Assembly (NCBI GenBank): GCA_003508835.1
Contig: PUFA01000105.1
Location: 2,914,001-2,978,000, forward strand
DNA from: Eonycteris spelaea
Taxonomy: Eukaryota; Chordata; Mammalia; Chiroptera; Pteropodidae
Direction: 5' to 3'
DNA length: 64,000 nucleotides
Shown: in pieces, positions 24,111 through 36,815 of the stretch
How positions within the stretch are numbered: position 1 is the first letter of the stretch
Layout: each line of letters starts with the position of its first letter
The notes under the pieces: generated by a model
The model's database searches: none
The model's input: only the letters and a program-made list of their open reading frames with translations
What the model was told of the DNA's origin: nothing
Position numbers and translations under genes: made by a program

Positions 24111-24589
24111 GTAAGCGGTTCTCACATTTCGGTGTGAATCATATTACTTTGAGAACTGCTACAAGCCTAAATTCTAGGCCCTGCTCCCAGAGATTTTGAC
24201 AGTTTAAGTAAGAACAACAGTCTGGCATTTCCTCAGTGACCTGTGTCTCCCAGAGAGTTGGACTTATAGGTGGTAGCTAAAATGAAAGCATATGTTATAG
24301 CACTCTCAGTACTTAGGATGTTTTTAAAAAGACAGACTTTGTTACAGCAAAGAGCTATAATTTTTAAAAAAAGTTCGGGGGGGGGTGCCTCATTTATTTC
24401 ATGCCATAGAAAGTACTTTGAAATCGCAGCATGAAACTAATTTGAATATTCTGTTGCGTATACAATTGGTTAAGCTGTATATATTCATCTTATTCTAATC
24501 GGATATGAACTATGGACATCTTGATTTACTCACCAGGAGTAAGTAAACCGGGAGTAAGAACTTCAAATGAGCGTCATTGGGCATCATAC
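24111..24589 (+). other. Intron after the 23.9-kb exon
   Basis: No feature beyond a G9 run near 24377 in 'gttcgggggggggtgcc'. Confidence 0.4.
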
Positions 24590-25010
24590 ACCTTAGAAGA
24601 TGGTTCTTCTCAACACAGGAAGCAGCTGGGGGATTTGTCTTGGCAGGTAGCAGAAGGAGTAGCTTAACTGAAGGGGTCTCACTTCAGACAGACCCGCCGA
24701 AGTTTGTTGAGAGCTTTTAAATGTATCAGACAGCAGTACTGAAACAGTGGCCAATGAAAGAGTGAATTCCTTCCCAAACATCCCGTCACGAGTAGAGCAC
24801 AATCTCAAACCACCACACACGCAATGACACACATCACTGGAGTTAATCGAGTGCTTAAAGGCGCGATGCGAATGTCCACATCTTCTGAACATTCTGGAAC
24901 AGCTGGGCGCAGAGCAGGAATCGCGTTCCTATTAAATACGCCTCCTACAGCAGCATTGTTTACTCTGAATTCCCAGAAGAAAACAAAAAGCTTTGTTTTG
25001 GTAATTTAGG
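24590..25010. promoter_or_regulatory. Possible conserved non-coding element (weak)
   Basis: A single-copy-looking block with more CpG than its surroundings ('gacccgccgaag', 'catcccgtcacgag', 'aaggcgcgatgcgaatg', 'gaatcgcgttcc'). At 24981-25001 an inverted pair resembling SOX sites, 'acaaaaagctttgt', sits near a forkhead-like GTTTAC (24958-24963). No ORF of note. This is inference from composition and motifs; no conservation data were available. Confidence 0.25.
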
Positions 25011-25640
25011 ATTAGTGTTTCTGGAGTAATTAGAAAACCTCCTTTCTTAAACGGAATGAGATAGACTATATTACCTATCGTATCTTCCTTCAGATATTTT
25101 AAGGAAAATGCCATTGCTATAAAAAAATACATGGAGAAAAACTAAATGACCTTTGGAGCTTTCTTTTACATTTCTATGTGTTTTATATTTTTAATATCTA
25201 GTTGTTGAATGTCCAGTAGTATCAATAGTTAGAAAAAGCCTCTTCTTTAGCATTCAGTAGCATTTTCTGTTTCATATACTGTGCCAAACTTGGTTTAATA
25301 GTCAGAAAATAGATTTCATTTTCTTGGGATGGTATTCATAATATTCATCTAATTAATGCTTGTTTTGTAACCTGATAATCTTATGCACTGACTTCCTTCC
25401 TTGATGATAGCTGCGGAAATGATAAACTACTTAACCAAGTCTACCAGTTCCCATTGACCAAGAGGAATATCAGCTTATACTTCCTTTTCTCTTTTTATGT
25501 CCCCAAAGGGGGAACAAACCCATGTTGAATATCACTTACTTCTATAAAATTAATTTCAGATATCCTGTTTAGTAAGTCTTATTTTGAAATTTTTGCCCTT
25601 CTGTGTCTTATCTCAGTTTTTTTTCTTAAATCCAGTCAAG

Positions 25641-25706
25641 GTTTTTTTTGTTGTTGTTGTTTTTTTTGTTTTTTGTTTTTGTTTTTGTTTTTGTTTTTTT
25701 TTTTTC
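25641..25706. repeat. T-rich (TTTTTG)n tract
   Basis: Runs of T5-T13 separated by single G, for example 'tttttgtttttgtttttg'. It may be the expanded tail of an antisense retroelement, but no body was recognised next to it. Confidence 0.85.
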
Positions 25707-25854
25707 TTTCATCTTCTAATTTTTTCTCTGGTGCAGAGGAGACAACCCTGCTGACTCCCGTCCACGTTTCCTCGTCCAGTGACTTTCTCGTTAGCATTTG
25801 TGCCCTTCGGTCACAGTAGCTATCTCAGGTTGTCCATTTACGACCTCTTGTCTA

Positions 25855-26178
25855 CAGTCACGCACCCCTTGATGATGGAGATACGTCGCTGAGGTGATTT
25901 CGTCACGCTAACACCAAAGAGTGCACTTACACAACCCTAGATGGTGTGTCCCACTACTGTAATAGTATGCGCTACACTCTTATGCTGCTGGTAGCACAGT
26001 AAGTTCGTTGGCACCAGCACCGCCAGAGGTACGTGAGTGATGCGTTGAACTGTGGCATTATGACAGCTACGACATCACTAGGCGATAGGAATTTTATCAG
26101 CTCCGTTATAATCTTATGCTTATAAGCCCACCATTGTGGGCGGTTGTTGACTGAACGTTTGTTATGTGGTGATGGCTG
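25855..26178. mobile_element. Tigger-type DNA transposon (MER2-like), full length, non-autonomous
   Basis: 324 bp with terminal inverted repeats. The 5' end reads CAGTCACGCACCCCTTGATG; the 3' end is ...GTGGTGATGGCTG, whose reverse complement is CAGCCATCACCAC. Both ends are flanked by TA (25853-25854 and 26179-26180), the target duplication expected for Tc1/mariner-Tigger elements. Internal phrases 'gagtgcacttacacaaccctagatggt' and 'gacatcactaggcgataggaattttatcagctcc' match the MER2/Tigger2 group from memory. It has no transposase ORF, so it was mobilised in trans. The family name is from recall; the TIR/TSD structure is seen directly. Confidence 0.85.
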
Positions 26179-26180
26179 TA

Positions 26181-27440
26181 TTTCTGGGCATTCTAAGGAT
26201 TCTTGGGGCTCCTGGCACTCATGCATAAGTCTTCACTACCTCACTAGAGCAGATGTTCCCAGATGTGCCCAGGGAAGGCGCCACGAGGTCCGTTCTGACT
26301 CACGCCTTGGGCTCTACTTGTATACTGTGGACTGACTGCGGAGCTCAACGTTGTGGGCAAGATTTTCATACCCTCCTGGGGAGCGATTCATATTCTGTTT
26401 CTTAGGAAAGATCGCTGCACTATACACCTTCTGCAGGCTTCCCCTCTCTTTCGTGAGTCTCACTTTGCCACCTGTCGCCTGTTACTAGGAATTTACAGAC
26501 CGTCTGGGAGAGTCTGAAACTCTTCCTGATGCCACGATCCCTTCCAGAAAATGACTGTTTCCCTTTCCTTCTGAAGTTTTGGGGCAAATAATATTTCTCA
26601 AATATCTGTTTTGGTATAAACATATGATGTAGCTGAAGGTTTTATTTTGCCAATATTGGGGAGGACAGAAAAAAACCTGTTTCAGTTTTTATGAATCACA
26701 AAGATTTTACTGACTGACACAGTATTATAATAAAACGATAACTCACATTCATTTTAGAATGCCTCTGTCACTATAGGATTCTGACTTTTCTTCTGCATTG
26801 AAAATGGAATTATAATCAGCGCTATTCTTAATGGATTTTATTACATTATAATTTTTCAAGTTGGCATTTCTTATATATCTTATTGTAACCAGGGGGCAGT
26901 TGAGTCAGAGGCTCGTGCTGCCTGCACTGCTCAGCCAATAGACCGACCCAGGAGTTGGGATCTTTAGAATAAGCGTTTCTTGTCAGAGCACCTGGTGATC
27001 TGAGAAGGCAGCCGGTTAACACCTTCAAAAATGGCCTTGCCTCGCAGTCGGGCTTAGGGTATTTAAGGGACTATCTTGGCATTATTCCAGGAGCTACGTG
27101 ATGGTTGGGGATGCGGGGCGGGGGTGGCAGGGGGGGAGGGTGTTTTGCTTCCCAGAGCCTCCCTCTGACAGTGTGGCCCTCCCTTGGCGTTAGCAACCCA
27201 GGAGCAAAGATGGGACAGTGGGACAGTCTGGGAAGAATGTTAGACTAGAAGAATTACGATCAGGAAGCATAAGGGCATTAATTATAAGTGTCAGGGCAAC
27301 TTTTTATGGCAGGGGACGTTCCAAGCTCTGGATCAAGCCACTGCAGACATCTATTGTTAAGCTACAGGGCGAGGAAAAGTGAAGCCGGGTATGCTGTGAG
27401 GCCTTTTCTACAGGGGTCCCAACCAGGCCCTTCTTCACTA
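26181..27440. other. Mixed region, possible LTR-like material near 26.9-27.4 kb
   Basis: 26890-27440 is richer in GC than its surroundings and contains 'gtcgggcttagggtatttaagg' and a G-rich run at 27110-27142. It could be part of an old LTR into which the MLT1 at 27441 inserted, but no family was recognised. No exon was found. Confidence 0.3.
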
Positions 27441-27943
27441 TGTGGGTGTTGGAGACTGAATAATGCTCCCTGCCCTAAATCTCCATTTTTCTAATTCCCA
27501 GAACCCGTGACTGTTACTTTATATATGGCGAAAGGGACTTTGCAGATGTGCTTAAGTTAAGGATCTTGAGAAGGGGAGCTTATGCTCCATTATCTGGGCT
27601 GGCCAAATGGTACCACAACAGTCTTTATAAGAGGGAGACAGGAAGCGTGAAAGAAAGAGGTGTGAGGACAGAGGTGGGGGATGAAGGATGTGCTTTACGG
27701 GTGGAGGACGAGGCTGTAAGCCAAGGCATGCAGGTGGCCACTGGAAGCCAAACACGCAGGAAACCAGGTTCCGTCCTCACAGCCTCTAAGTCTAGGATGA
27801 ACCAGCCTTGCTAACACCTTCACCTCACCCTGGGGCGAAACCGATTTCGGATTTCTGACCTCCAAGACTGTAAGATACATTTGTGTTGCTTGAAGCGCTA
27901 AATTTAGGGTAACTATTATAGCAACAGCAGACAAGTACTACAG
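27441..27943 (+). mobile_element. MLT1-type MaLR solo LTR
   Basis: Around 500 bp in the order of an MLT1 LTR. Landmarks are 'gttggagactgaataatgctccctgcc', 'aagggactttgcagatgtgcttaagttaaggatcttgagaagg', 'gtctttataagaggg', 'ctgtaagccaaggcatgcaggtggccactggaagcc' and 'ttcggatttctgacctccaagactgtaagata', ending 'tagcaacagcagacaagtacta'. No internal retroviral region is attached. Exact ends and target duplication were not fixed. Small ORFs inside are by-products. Confidence 0.75.
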
Positions 27944-28255
27944 TTAGTGTAAGTGTGAAAGAGAGTATTAGGTCGCCTCTCCCTAATGATGACAGACAGT
28001 ACTTCACTGTACTTTGGTGAGATATGAAACTCGATTGGCACACATGATTTTTAAACATAGACTCTGCACAGTGAGGCAGTTTGTATATGTACCGTACCAT
28101 AATAATAAAAAAAAACAGTACCTTTTTTTCTCTAGGATTATCAAAAATATGTGTATGTGTGTTTGCTTAAATATTTGTGTGCTTATTGTAAACATGAATA
28201 TATTTGAAATATATTACAAGGATTATAATGTAACCTTACAGTGCCACAAAATATG

Positions 28256-28372
28256 TGCTATTATCCTAATTTTGTAATGAGGAAATGGAGGTGTAGTTGA
28301 CTCAGATCATTCAATTACTAAATGATAGAGCTGAAATCCCAGCTCTGGTGTTTCTAACTCCAAAAATCAAAT
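28256..28372 (-). repeat. MIR SINE (antisense)
   Basis: 'attatcctaattttgtaatgaggaaatggagg' to 'aaatgatagagctgaaatcccagctctggtgtttctaactcc' is the reverse complement of the MIR core and 5' part. Confidence 0.75.
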
Positions 28373-28849
28373 ATTTGTTTAACTGTATTGTCTTGTGTCT
28401 GTTTGAAATTTCTTGAAACCTTTTGAACAATATGTTTGAAATATTACATGTGACTTTTCTATTTTACCTCAAGTGCTAAAGAAATTTTTTTTCCCTTTTT
28501 CCTCCTTGTTGCTCCCTTCATATTATATATTTTTTTTTACAAGTAACTGCTATGTACTGATAAGACATCTCTATAAGTATTGCAATTCTGATTATGATAT
28601 GCCAGTTCTAGAAATTACAGAGTGTTTGAAATCTCAGGAAAACCCTTACTCTTTAAAATTTCACTAATTCCAGAACATTCTTATAAAGGACATAAAAGCT
28701 ATAATATTAGACAAAGACAGGAAAATAAATACTGTATTCTAAAAAGGACATAGGAGGAAAAAATACCACCAGACTTTATATCAAGATTCATAGTTCCGAA
28801 TGAGATTGTTAGTTAAAAAAGCATACTTCAAAAATATGTGGGGACAGAA

Positions 28850-28951
28850 AGAAATCTAACTATGGGAGGGGAACACACCATGCAATATATATACACCTTA
28901 CTGTTGAATTGTATACCTGAAACCTACTGGATTTTGTTAACCAATGTCGTA
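28850..28951 (+). mobile_element. L1 3' end
   Basis: 'gaggggaacacaccatgcaatatatatacacc...gaattgtatacctgaaacctactggattttgttaaccaatgtcgtaaata' resembles the 3' terminus of laurasiatherian L1 elements. It is followed at once by a GATA array in place of the poly(A) tail. The 41690-41790 copy shares the ending. Confidence 0.6.
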
Positions 28952-28952
28952 A

Positions 28953-29004
<52 letters not shown>

Positions 29005-29013
29005 TAGATAGAT
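28952..29013. repeat. (ATAG)n microsatellite
   Basis: About 15 tetranucleotide units with one phase slip near 29004. It sits on the tail of the L1 3' end. Confidence 0.95.
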
Positions 29014-29524
29014 GAAATTTGAAAATCCAGCTGGGAGGTGTTGAGTGGCTGACGGTTTGACATTAACTTTATGCTTTATTTTAATAATCCTGTTGGAGAT
29101 GAGGAGAATGAACGTACAGAAGTCTTACAACTTTCTTCAAATTCTGCTTCCGTTCGGGAGTGGCAACATGAAATATCCTTATAGTTCATAGCCTAGCTGG
29201 CATGTCGGGAAGTACAGTTAACTCTTTCCAGTCACTAGCATAGTGTTTAGAGGACATACATTAATTGCATAACAAGAAGGTAAACGACCTCGCTGGTGGG
29301 TGGCGGGGGCAGATCTGCTGTGGTTAACTGACCAGAGGGTTATTGCCAGGATTGATCCAACATCTCTGACAGGGAGAGGGCCTATCGGTACCCATCCCTG
29401 TGTGTCAGGAAGATGAAAACTCTTCCAGCTGGAATATCTTTAGAGGTACACAAGCTTTACCTTGTTGGAACCTCAAAGGAGATTTCGTTGCCCATAAATG
29501 AATTGTCCTCAGTAGACTGTAAGA

Positions 29525-29655
29525 AGCTGTACGACACGAAGGTTGTCTGGCTTCTTCTCTGGGGTATCTCCAGTATCTGGAAGGGTGCATGAGGTGCCGT
29601 CGTGTCTCAATAAATAATTTTTGAACATATGCATGAATTGGCCAAACGTCTCCTC
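29525..29655 (+). repeat. L2 LINE 3' end
   Basis: 'gtagactgtaagaagctgtacgacacgaaggttgtctggcttcttctctggggtatctccagtatctgg' then 'caataaataatttttgaacatatgcatgaattgg' follows the L2 3' terminus. Confidence 0.65.
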
Positions 29656-32600
29656 CCATGGTCACATATGACAGAAGACCAAGAGATTTATATTTGCTTA
29701 GGTAAGAATTGTATCTCCTGCTTGCTTTGTTTCATAATGCTTGCTTATTGTTATTATTATATTATCAATACATTCTCTGACCACAGTTTTGCTTCTTTCT
29801 AGAAATAATGTTACATAATACCCCATGTTGCTTAGAGCTCCATGTCTCTCAGATCACGCTGTAAACCTTCTCAGAGGGGTATCGATACACTCTCTTCTAT
29901 TACGTTAGGATCCTTTGTGAGCACCCGAGGCGAGCAATGTCTCCTTATAAACAAGCTATCGTATATCTGCATCTTTGGCTCCTTCAGATCAAGGAAACAC
30001 ACCATGAAACTCAAAATAAGTTGAGATCAGACCGATCCCAATTTTAATGTAAAAAGCAAAACATTCTTTTTCCTATAAGTAAATGTTTTCATTAAATGAA
30101 GATTATCCCTCTTTTCTCATTTCTCATTGCAAGGAGAATATGGACTCTCCTTCCTTTCCTTCTTTCCCCCAAATAAAGACAGTTTGTAAGTCAGCACTGA
30201 CTGAAATGCAGTCTGGGCTGCTGGGTAAGCTCTGTACTTTTCAGTAAGGCTGATCTTCTGTCAAGAAAGTCAGGCATATTCTCTGATGCCAACTATTAGA
30301 GAGAATGTCTAGATTTTGACCTCTCCCTCTTCTACCTGCTCCTAGAAAATTGTGGAACTATCCAATTGCCATTTCCCCACCCTCACAGACAAGTGTTCAG
30401 TTCTTTTTCATTTAGTTTATTATTTCATTTTACCTGCCCTCCCTTCTCAAAATAAAAATTTTTTAAGTCTGATAGGGTTAGGCATACGGCTAACTTAAAT
30501 GCTGTGTACTGACCAAATAAATATATAGAATAGTATTAAATGTCACGAATACAGACATTTTTCTATTCGCCTAATTAGCTCTAAAATACATATTTTTTCA
30601 TTTTGTTCCTTCTACATGTTGGCGTTTGCTTTTAGTTTGCCCCTGTCTCTGAATTGACGTCCTTGAAGTACCAAAACTCCTTAGTGACGACAGAACTCAT
30701 AATTAACAATTTTCTTAGTACTGCTCTTCATTAAACAGCTATTAAGAACTTTATCATACATTTCATTTTGGAGACTAAGATTAGGAATATGTTTTGATTC
30801 TTCTAAGAAAAACGGCAACACAGCGGAGATATAAGAACTAAATAATCAGCCCACTTTGGGAAATGAGATAAACTGCCTTTTATCAGTATGATAAATTAAA
30901 AGAAAATAAAAATAGCTAAGAATAGGTGAAGGAGATAAATTCAACATCATTCATCAGGATGACACAGGAGGTACTGCAGGCCCCTTGGAAGACTGAGATG
31001 AGAGAAGGCAACATCTGGCCCCGTTGACTAAAGGAGACGTTTGTTTCTGGCAAAGAAAAACTTAACCTGCTTCTTCAGCATTGCAGCTCTGTGGGCCGTT
31101 TCTTAGCTGTGTAAGTCATTGGCGGCAGCTCTTGTTCAGAAGCATTTGGAAGGACACGTATGTGCCAGACTCAGTTCAAAGAGCACGGGAAACGTCTGTA
31201 AAAAAGCCAAGGTCCACGTCTCCCTAACACACTCACCTGGAGGGTAATCCCAGTGATGAATATCAGGACAGAATAAACTTTAAAAAAAAATGTAGTATAG
31301 AAATTTGAATGCTGGTATATGCGTTCAAAAAACGACACGTTTTAGAAAAAAGTATTTAAAAATTATTTATTTACTTCTGCATTTTTATCTTAAACCCTTG
31401 TCGAGAGGAGAGCCCTGACTCATTTTGGCATTATGAAAATGACTATAGCCTGTACAGCTCTTTTGAATCTGTAGCCATTCATTCAACAATTACTAACCCT
31501 AGTGCCAGATGCTGAAGCCAGGGGCTGCCCAGCGAAGCCATCTTTTTAAGTGATTCAGCACATCTCTGCAGTGAAGAGACGAAGCATTTTACAAGTCCAC
31601 TGTTTATACCGAGCATATGTACATATAATTACAGGTGTGGACATATCAGAATTTGTCAGGACCATTAATTACTGTACTTGGATACCAAGAAGCAAAAGAT
31701 GAGAACCAGGTCTCCCGGCCCTTCTGGCCTAGCTATTAGATGTGTTCTTTAAAGACTAAGTGTATGTGAACAATGCAATTTATATTCATATGTATGTGAA
31801 TATTATATATATATAAACATATATATATACTCATAAAAGTGGTAGAGAATCATAAAACATATTTACTGTTTAACAATATGAGGAAAGTTTTTCCCCATGG
31901 CAATGACTCACTATTCAAAAGCATTTGACTTCTGTACATTTATAGAATATAAAATTTTAGTTATCCCAATATTTCTTTTGTCTCTTTATTACCTGAGCTC
32001 AACTCCTCAGAGACTCATTTTCTATATCCTGCTATACCTAGGGCGTTATCTGTTTAGGTCTGCTTAGCTCATTTACTCAGAACTAATGAGAACGAAGTCT
32101 CAGCTTTGATACCCAAGAGACTGCACATTGGCCATCTCAGCTCTTGACCATAATGGTGAATTTGTCTCTGCATCAACCAATCAGTCCATTGGCCGGATGA
32201 ATTCATGTTATTGGTAAAAATGCTCTTTGTATAAATATCTGACCCTATTTCTTTAATTGCTAATAAAGGAATTGTGAATGTTTTTTTATCGTGAGAATTA
32301 TTAAAATAGATTTTAGTATATTCTTACGAAACTCTTCATAGGGCTTCCAATATTTGCAACGTGTTATCAGGTATTGGAACTCAGGAATACTTTAGTGTTG
32401 GCAAAAATGAGGAAAATGAAAACTTAGAAGAAATGGCAGCAGGTGAAAACAAAACTGTTGGGAAGCCAAGTTCCAATGTTAAGATTTATAATTGACCAAA
32501 ATTCAAAGTAGAACAGTAAGCAACGCGACATCTGCATGATGTATGAATCACAGAAATAATTTAAAGTTGTGGGTTATTGGTTATAGATTTACTACCTCGC

Positions 32601-32754
32601 ATAGTGCTCGGCCCATGGAAACTTCTTAATTACGCATTGCCACAGGGAAAAACTGAGTAACGGGTCCATGAATTGACTTTGGTTATGAAGAATGAAACTT
32701 ATAAATACAGAGAGCGAAAGACTTCTTTAGTTTGAACTTCAGGTTCCTTAATTT
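29656..32754. other. AT-rich, no gene seen
   Basis: A short (TA)n tract lies at 31796-31830. No exon with paired splice sites, RNA gene or confidently named repeat was recognised in this 3.1-kb stretch. Confidence 0.35.
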
Positions 32755-33240
32755 GTAGTGCCTGGATAGGATAGTTTGGGATATTGTGTTGCCGGCGAAG
32801 GTCCTTAAAAGGATGTGACCAGCGGTCGGTCGACCCATGAGCCGGGCCCTGGCAACGGGAGCCATCTTTACCTGCCCCCTGTCTTTGGGGTGTACCTCCT
32901 ACCTGCTCTTCCCACAGCCAGAGGAGGTGCAGGGATGACGCCTGGAGAGAGTGATGTGGTGTTGAGAGCATTTCTACACTGAATAAGTGACTGAACCCTG
33001 GTAAGGCCTTACAAATATATAAACTTTTAAGATGCTGACGGGTGGGTGCAGAGATCTACTATTCTTATGGCTGCTCAAGACAAGCCTCGTGTGTAAGTCC
33101 CCTGGTTTTCTAAACCCGCCACCTGCCAGTCTGGAGTGGTCTGCCTCTTACTTTGCTCCCTCCTTGCCCTCTGGGTACGGGGGCCAGTTTTGACTATTTC
33201 ACCAGGGGAACTTCTGAGGTTGCGAACCACCATCCTTATT
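32755..33240 (+). mobile_element. LTR-like element (family unassigned)
   Basis: Higher CpG content ('gttgccggcgaagg', 'gcggtcggtcgacccatgagccgggccc'), a TATA-like 'aaatatataaacttttaag' at 33012-33030, and a downstream GC-rich part 'gtgtaagtcccctggttttctaaacccgccacctgccagtctgg'. This layout resembles a retroviral LTR with U3, TATA and R/U5. The boundaries, target duplication and family are unresolved, and no internal viral genes were seen. Confidence 0.4.
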
Positions 33241-33649
33241 ATTTTTTAGACCTGTTTTGTAAGTGTGCCAATGGACAGACAGGTTAGATTTTGCCAGGAT
33301 CGATAGTTAAGTAGCTGCAAAAGGAAGAGAAATAGTTCATAGACTCCAAATTCATTTCCGTATACTAGTCCATTAGAGCGAGTTTCCTTTCTAGATTCTC
33401 AGCAAGCCGACTTTTTATAACTGGGTCTCACTCTGTCACCCACGTAATGGAAGAGAGTGTTGACACAGAAAACGAAATACACATAATCAGATTTCGTCAG
33501 TGAAGTTGATCCCTTCATTTTAATATTCAAGAGTCAGCAGTAACAACAGCGACGTAATAACCACAGTAACACACACACACACACGAGTCAGTAGAGGACT
33601 GTTATTGTACTTAGTACCACATCTCCAGAAATTACCCTTCCATGGTTTT

Positions 33650-33708
33650 ATCTTCCTCCCTTCTTCCCTCCCTCCCTCGTCCTTCCTTCCTTCCCTTCTT
33701 TCTTCTTC
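33650..33708. repeat. Polypyrimidine (CTTC/CCCT)n tract
   Basis: About 59 bp of almost pure C/T ('cttccctccctccctcgtccttccttcctt'). A short (CA)8 run lies just upstream at 33570-33585. Confidence 0.9.
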
Positions 33709-36164
33709 TATTTTTGAACATGATTTGATTCTCACTCTGGTGTGAAAGAGTAATGGACCGAATTCTCCATTAAAAGCCAGTTAATATAAATCAGCTAAAT
33801 AACTTCTAGGAGGCAAGGATTTTTACACAAAGCCAGCCTTATTTGTACCCCTTTCCTGTGATGGGACGCATACTTTGCTTGTAATCCCAACAAAAACGGA
33901 AGAACAAGGCTTTGCAACCTGGTGGTAACCTTTGAAAGGTTGCCTGCCACACCTGCAAAAAGGGTGAGAAGAAAGTAGCTCTCATATGGATAATATTCAC
34001 CAATTTTACCCTTAAAACAAATGTGTCTTTAATGTAAGCAACACGTACTGTGAAAGAGGGTGTTCTTCAATGGATTGGTTTACTGCCTCTAATATGCATT
34101 ATTTAAATATATGAATATTTGATTTAAAGGGAAGGAAATAAAGACAAACTTCCTATAACCCTTGCTCTGTATTAGAAAATAAACAGTAAGGAAACTGATT
34201 TGCATGAAAAAATGATGGTAGCAACCGCTGTGTCCTTTGAGGCTAGGGTTTATTTTACAGTGGATTTTGCATATCCTCTACAGAGCTCCAAAGGCCAAAT
34301 CCTTTCTGGTTAATATTTCCATTCTTTTTGACTCAACCACATACCAGCATTACTGTTATAACACCGCTTTCTTCTGTTTACTAAACATTCCTACCCGGTA
34401 CGGGCTGTCCTTCGGGCATATTGCCAGTTTTCAGAATTGTCAACTTGGTTATTTAGTCTCTCATCTGTCAAGAATACAGGACTTTCTATTCCTTTGGTGG
34501 TCCAGTTAGAAACGTTTCCCTTTCACAGCTGCGACGAACCTTCCGCCTCACTCAGCGTTTTATATATCCTGAGTTTGATACCAATGTTGTCGCTCAGCAC
34601 AGCGAATGCAAGTGTATTAACTCCCGTAATTCCCATTGAACACGTAGCTGATCTTTCTATGTAACTACTTGTTTTCAGTAGAAAAAGATTTCTATTGAAA
34701 ATACTATGTAGTATACTAAGCGTGCCTGTTTGGGGATTGGAAGACAATATGTATGTATGCATGCATGCGTATATGCACAATTTTACCACGACATTTTCAT
34801 GACATCTTATCTTTGGTATCTGAAATCTGAAGCACATGCCGTAGCAGAGATGAAGGAGAGGATCGCCATGTTTCTGTTGCCCCACTTCAGTGATGATCAG
34901 CTCACGGCGAGTCTTCTTTCGTCTTCCTTCCTCATTCCCCCCATTCTCCCAGATTCTGGTGAAGCAAGTCCCGGTGTTTTCATTTCACTTGTACACTTTT
35001 ACTATATATTTTGAAATACAAGGACCATTAAAAAGCTGTACCCGCCATGCCACGATCCCATCCCCAAATTAGCAATAATGAAAGTACATTTTAATATAGG
35101 CCGCTCCCAGCCAACTGAGTGTATTAGCGCTTCCTTTCTAAGTCAGCGTGCAGAACCTCTCACTCAAAACTGTGATCTCGTGGTGATGATCTGGTATCCA
35201 GACTGTCTCACAGATGCCCCGTTAATCAAGATGCAGTTCAGGCGTGGTGCTAATTGCGCTGAGTTCTGTGGCGCTGAAATCAGGCCAATTGGACGAGTAC
35301 ATTTCGAGATGCAGTAAAGCCGATCTTCTTTTCTGCATCCCGGAACCCAGCTGTCACCTACCTTTTACCCCCAGGACTCACCCTAAGCGCCCGGAACCCG
35401 GTCACTTCCTCTCTTGCACAGTGCTGCCTGCGGCCTTTGTTCCTTGCTCTCATCCCCAGTGCAATGTCCTGTTTTCTCAGAGTCCTATTTGTGGAGTAAA
35501 TTTTAACAGAAAGGCGACCTGTATACTAAGGCGTGAATAGGAATAATCAGTTTTCTAAAAACCGCCTTTCCATTCTTGTTTTCGATAGCAGCCTTTGGCA
35601 GGTCAAACAGGAGTGGCAGAGGACCTGGAAACTGGAACAAGAGCCATGTTCATGTCTGGGTAACATGTCAGCTCTTGGTGTCCTGAAAGTCACAAATGAA
35701 GGCAGTCTGGCTGAGGCAGGCTCTTAGCCCATTGTTCTGTCTTCTCGTTCTGTTTGCGTTCCTATGACTTTAATTTGTCACAGCCTTAGTAGAAACAGAC
35801 AGAAGAAGAGAAAGAATAAGTTGGAAGGGGAAGAATAAAAAGTAGAGAAGAAAGGCAGAGGTAAGGGGACATCTAGGTGGGAGATGAATTGAACTATGTG
35901 GATCGTGGCATATTTCTAAGGAACAAAAATACTGGAAATAGGACCACCTGCGTATTTATTTAAATAATTTCTTAATGATAGGCACATGGCAATTTACGAT
36001 ATTGTCTTCTCTGCTATTGTACACTTAGAATTTTACATAATAAAGATAAAGGTAAACTCGAGTATAAATATGATAAAAGGTGATAATGAGGTTGATGGCT
36101 GAGAGAAGTATTCAGAGATTTTGTCTTTATTATTCTACATAACATTTATCCTGAGAATTGTAAA
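33709..36164. other. No gene seen
   Basis: Several overlapping small ORFs at 34237-35727 on both strands lack splice signals, motifs or consistent codon use. A short GCATGCATGC-like run lies at 34752-34766. No repeat was named. Confidence 0.35.
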
Positions 36165-36245
36165 TTATATGTGTATGTATATATATGGAAATATATGTGT
36201 ATATATACACACAAACTTGTAATACTATACACACACATACATAAA
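36165..36245. repeat. (TA/TG/CA)n low-complexity tract
   Basis: 'atgtgtatgtatatatatggaaatatatgtgtatatatacacac' with 'acacacacatacata' further on. Confidence 0.85.
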
Positions 36246-36282
36246 TGTGTCAGTGTAAAGAAGTTTTCCCTATATCTTCCTA

Positions 36283-36815
36283 CGTTCTTCTGGCTGGTCT
36301 AAGAATTAAATTTACATGAGACAGATTGACAAGAAAAGAAAAAAGCAAATTCAATTATATATATACACACAGAGGTTCCATAAGAATTTGGGGGCCCCAA
36401 GACAAATCACGTAGTTGAAGTTTCTATTTTATATATGCCATCTGAGCTGAGGAGAAGAGGTAGTGGTTTAGGACTTCAAAGTGGAGGAATGCAATTCATA
36501 TGGAGATGAAAAAAAGCAAATGTTTGGTAAACAAGTGTTTTCTGAGCTACTCAGAGCCATTGGGACACAGAGTGGACTCTGATCTCCAGGCCCTGCTGAG
36601 TCTCCCAGCACACCTAGTTCATATTTTTTTCTGGTTTTCTGTGGTGATAGCACCCTTCCTGAAACAGACCCTCTATCTAAGTTCTTTGAGGCAGTAAGAG
36701 AAGGTCAGAGGTTCTTCCGAAGTCTTGTGTTTCTTAAAAATAAAATCATTTTCATGCCAGAGAGACTGGGGTGGCAAGTTTTGCTTCTCTATAATGTGAC
36801 AAAAATAGAAGAAAA
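36283..36815 (+). repeat. LTR-like repeat, copy 1 of a pair
   Basis: Begins 'cgttcttctggctggtctaagaattaaatttacatgagacagattgacaag' and ends 'gactggggtggcaagttttgcttct'. Both ends and the order between them match 54240-55205 in the same orientation. The layout suits a solo LTR of an old endogenous retrovirus, but the family was not recognised. No viral gene is attached. Confidence 0.5.

Noticed and set aside
23732..24199. 155-codon + ORF through the 23.9-kb exon in another frame
   Set aside because: It runs across the intron, polypyrimidine tract and exon; the exon's phase-1 frame has more natural codon use.
25735..26340. CpG-bearing block considered as an exon or second promoter
   Set aside because: Its CpG content comes from the Tigger-type element at 25855-26178.
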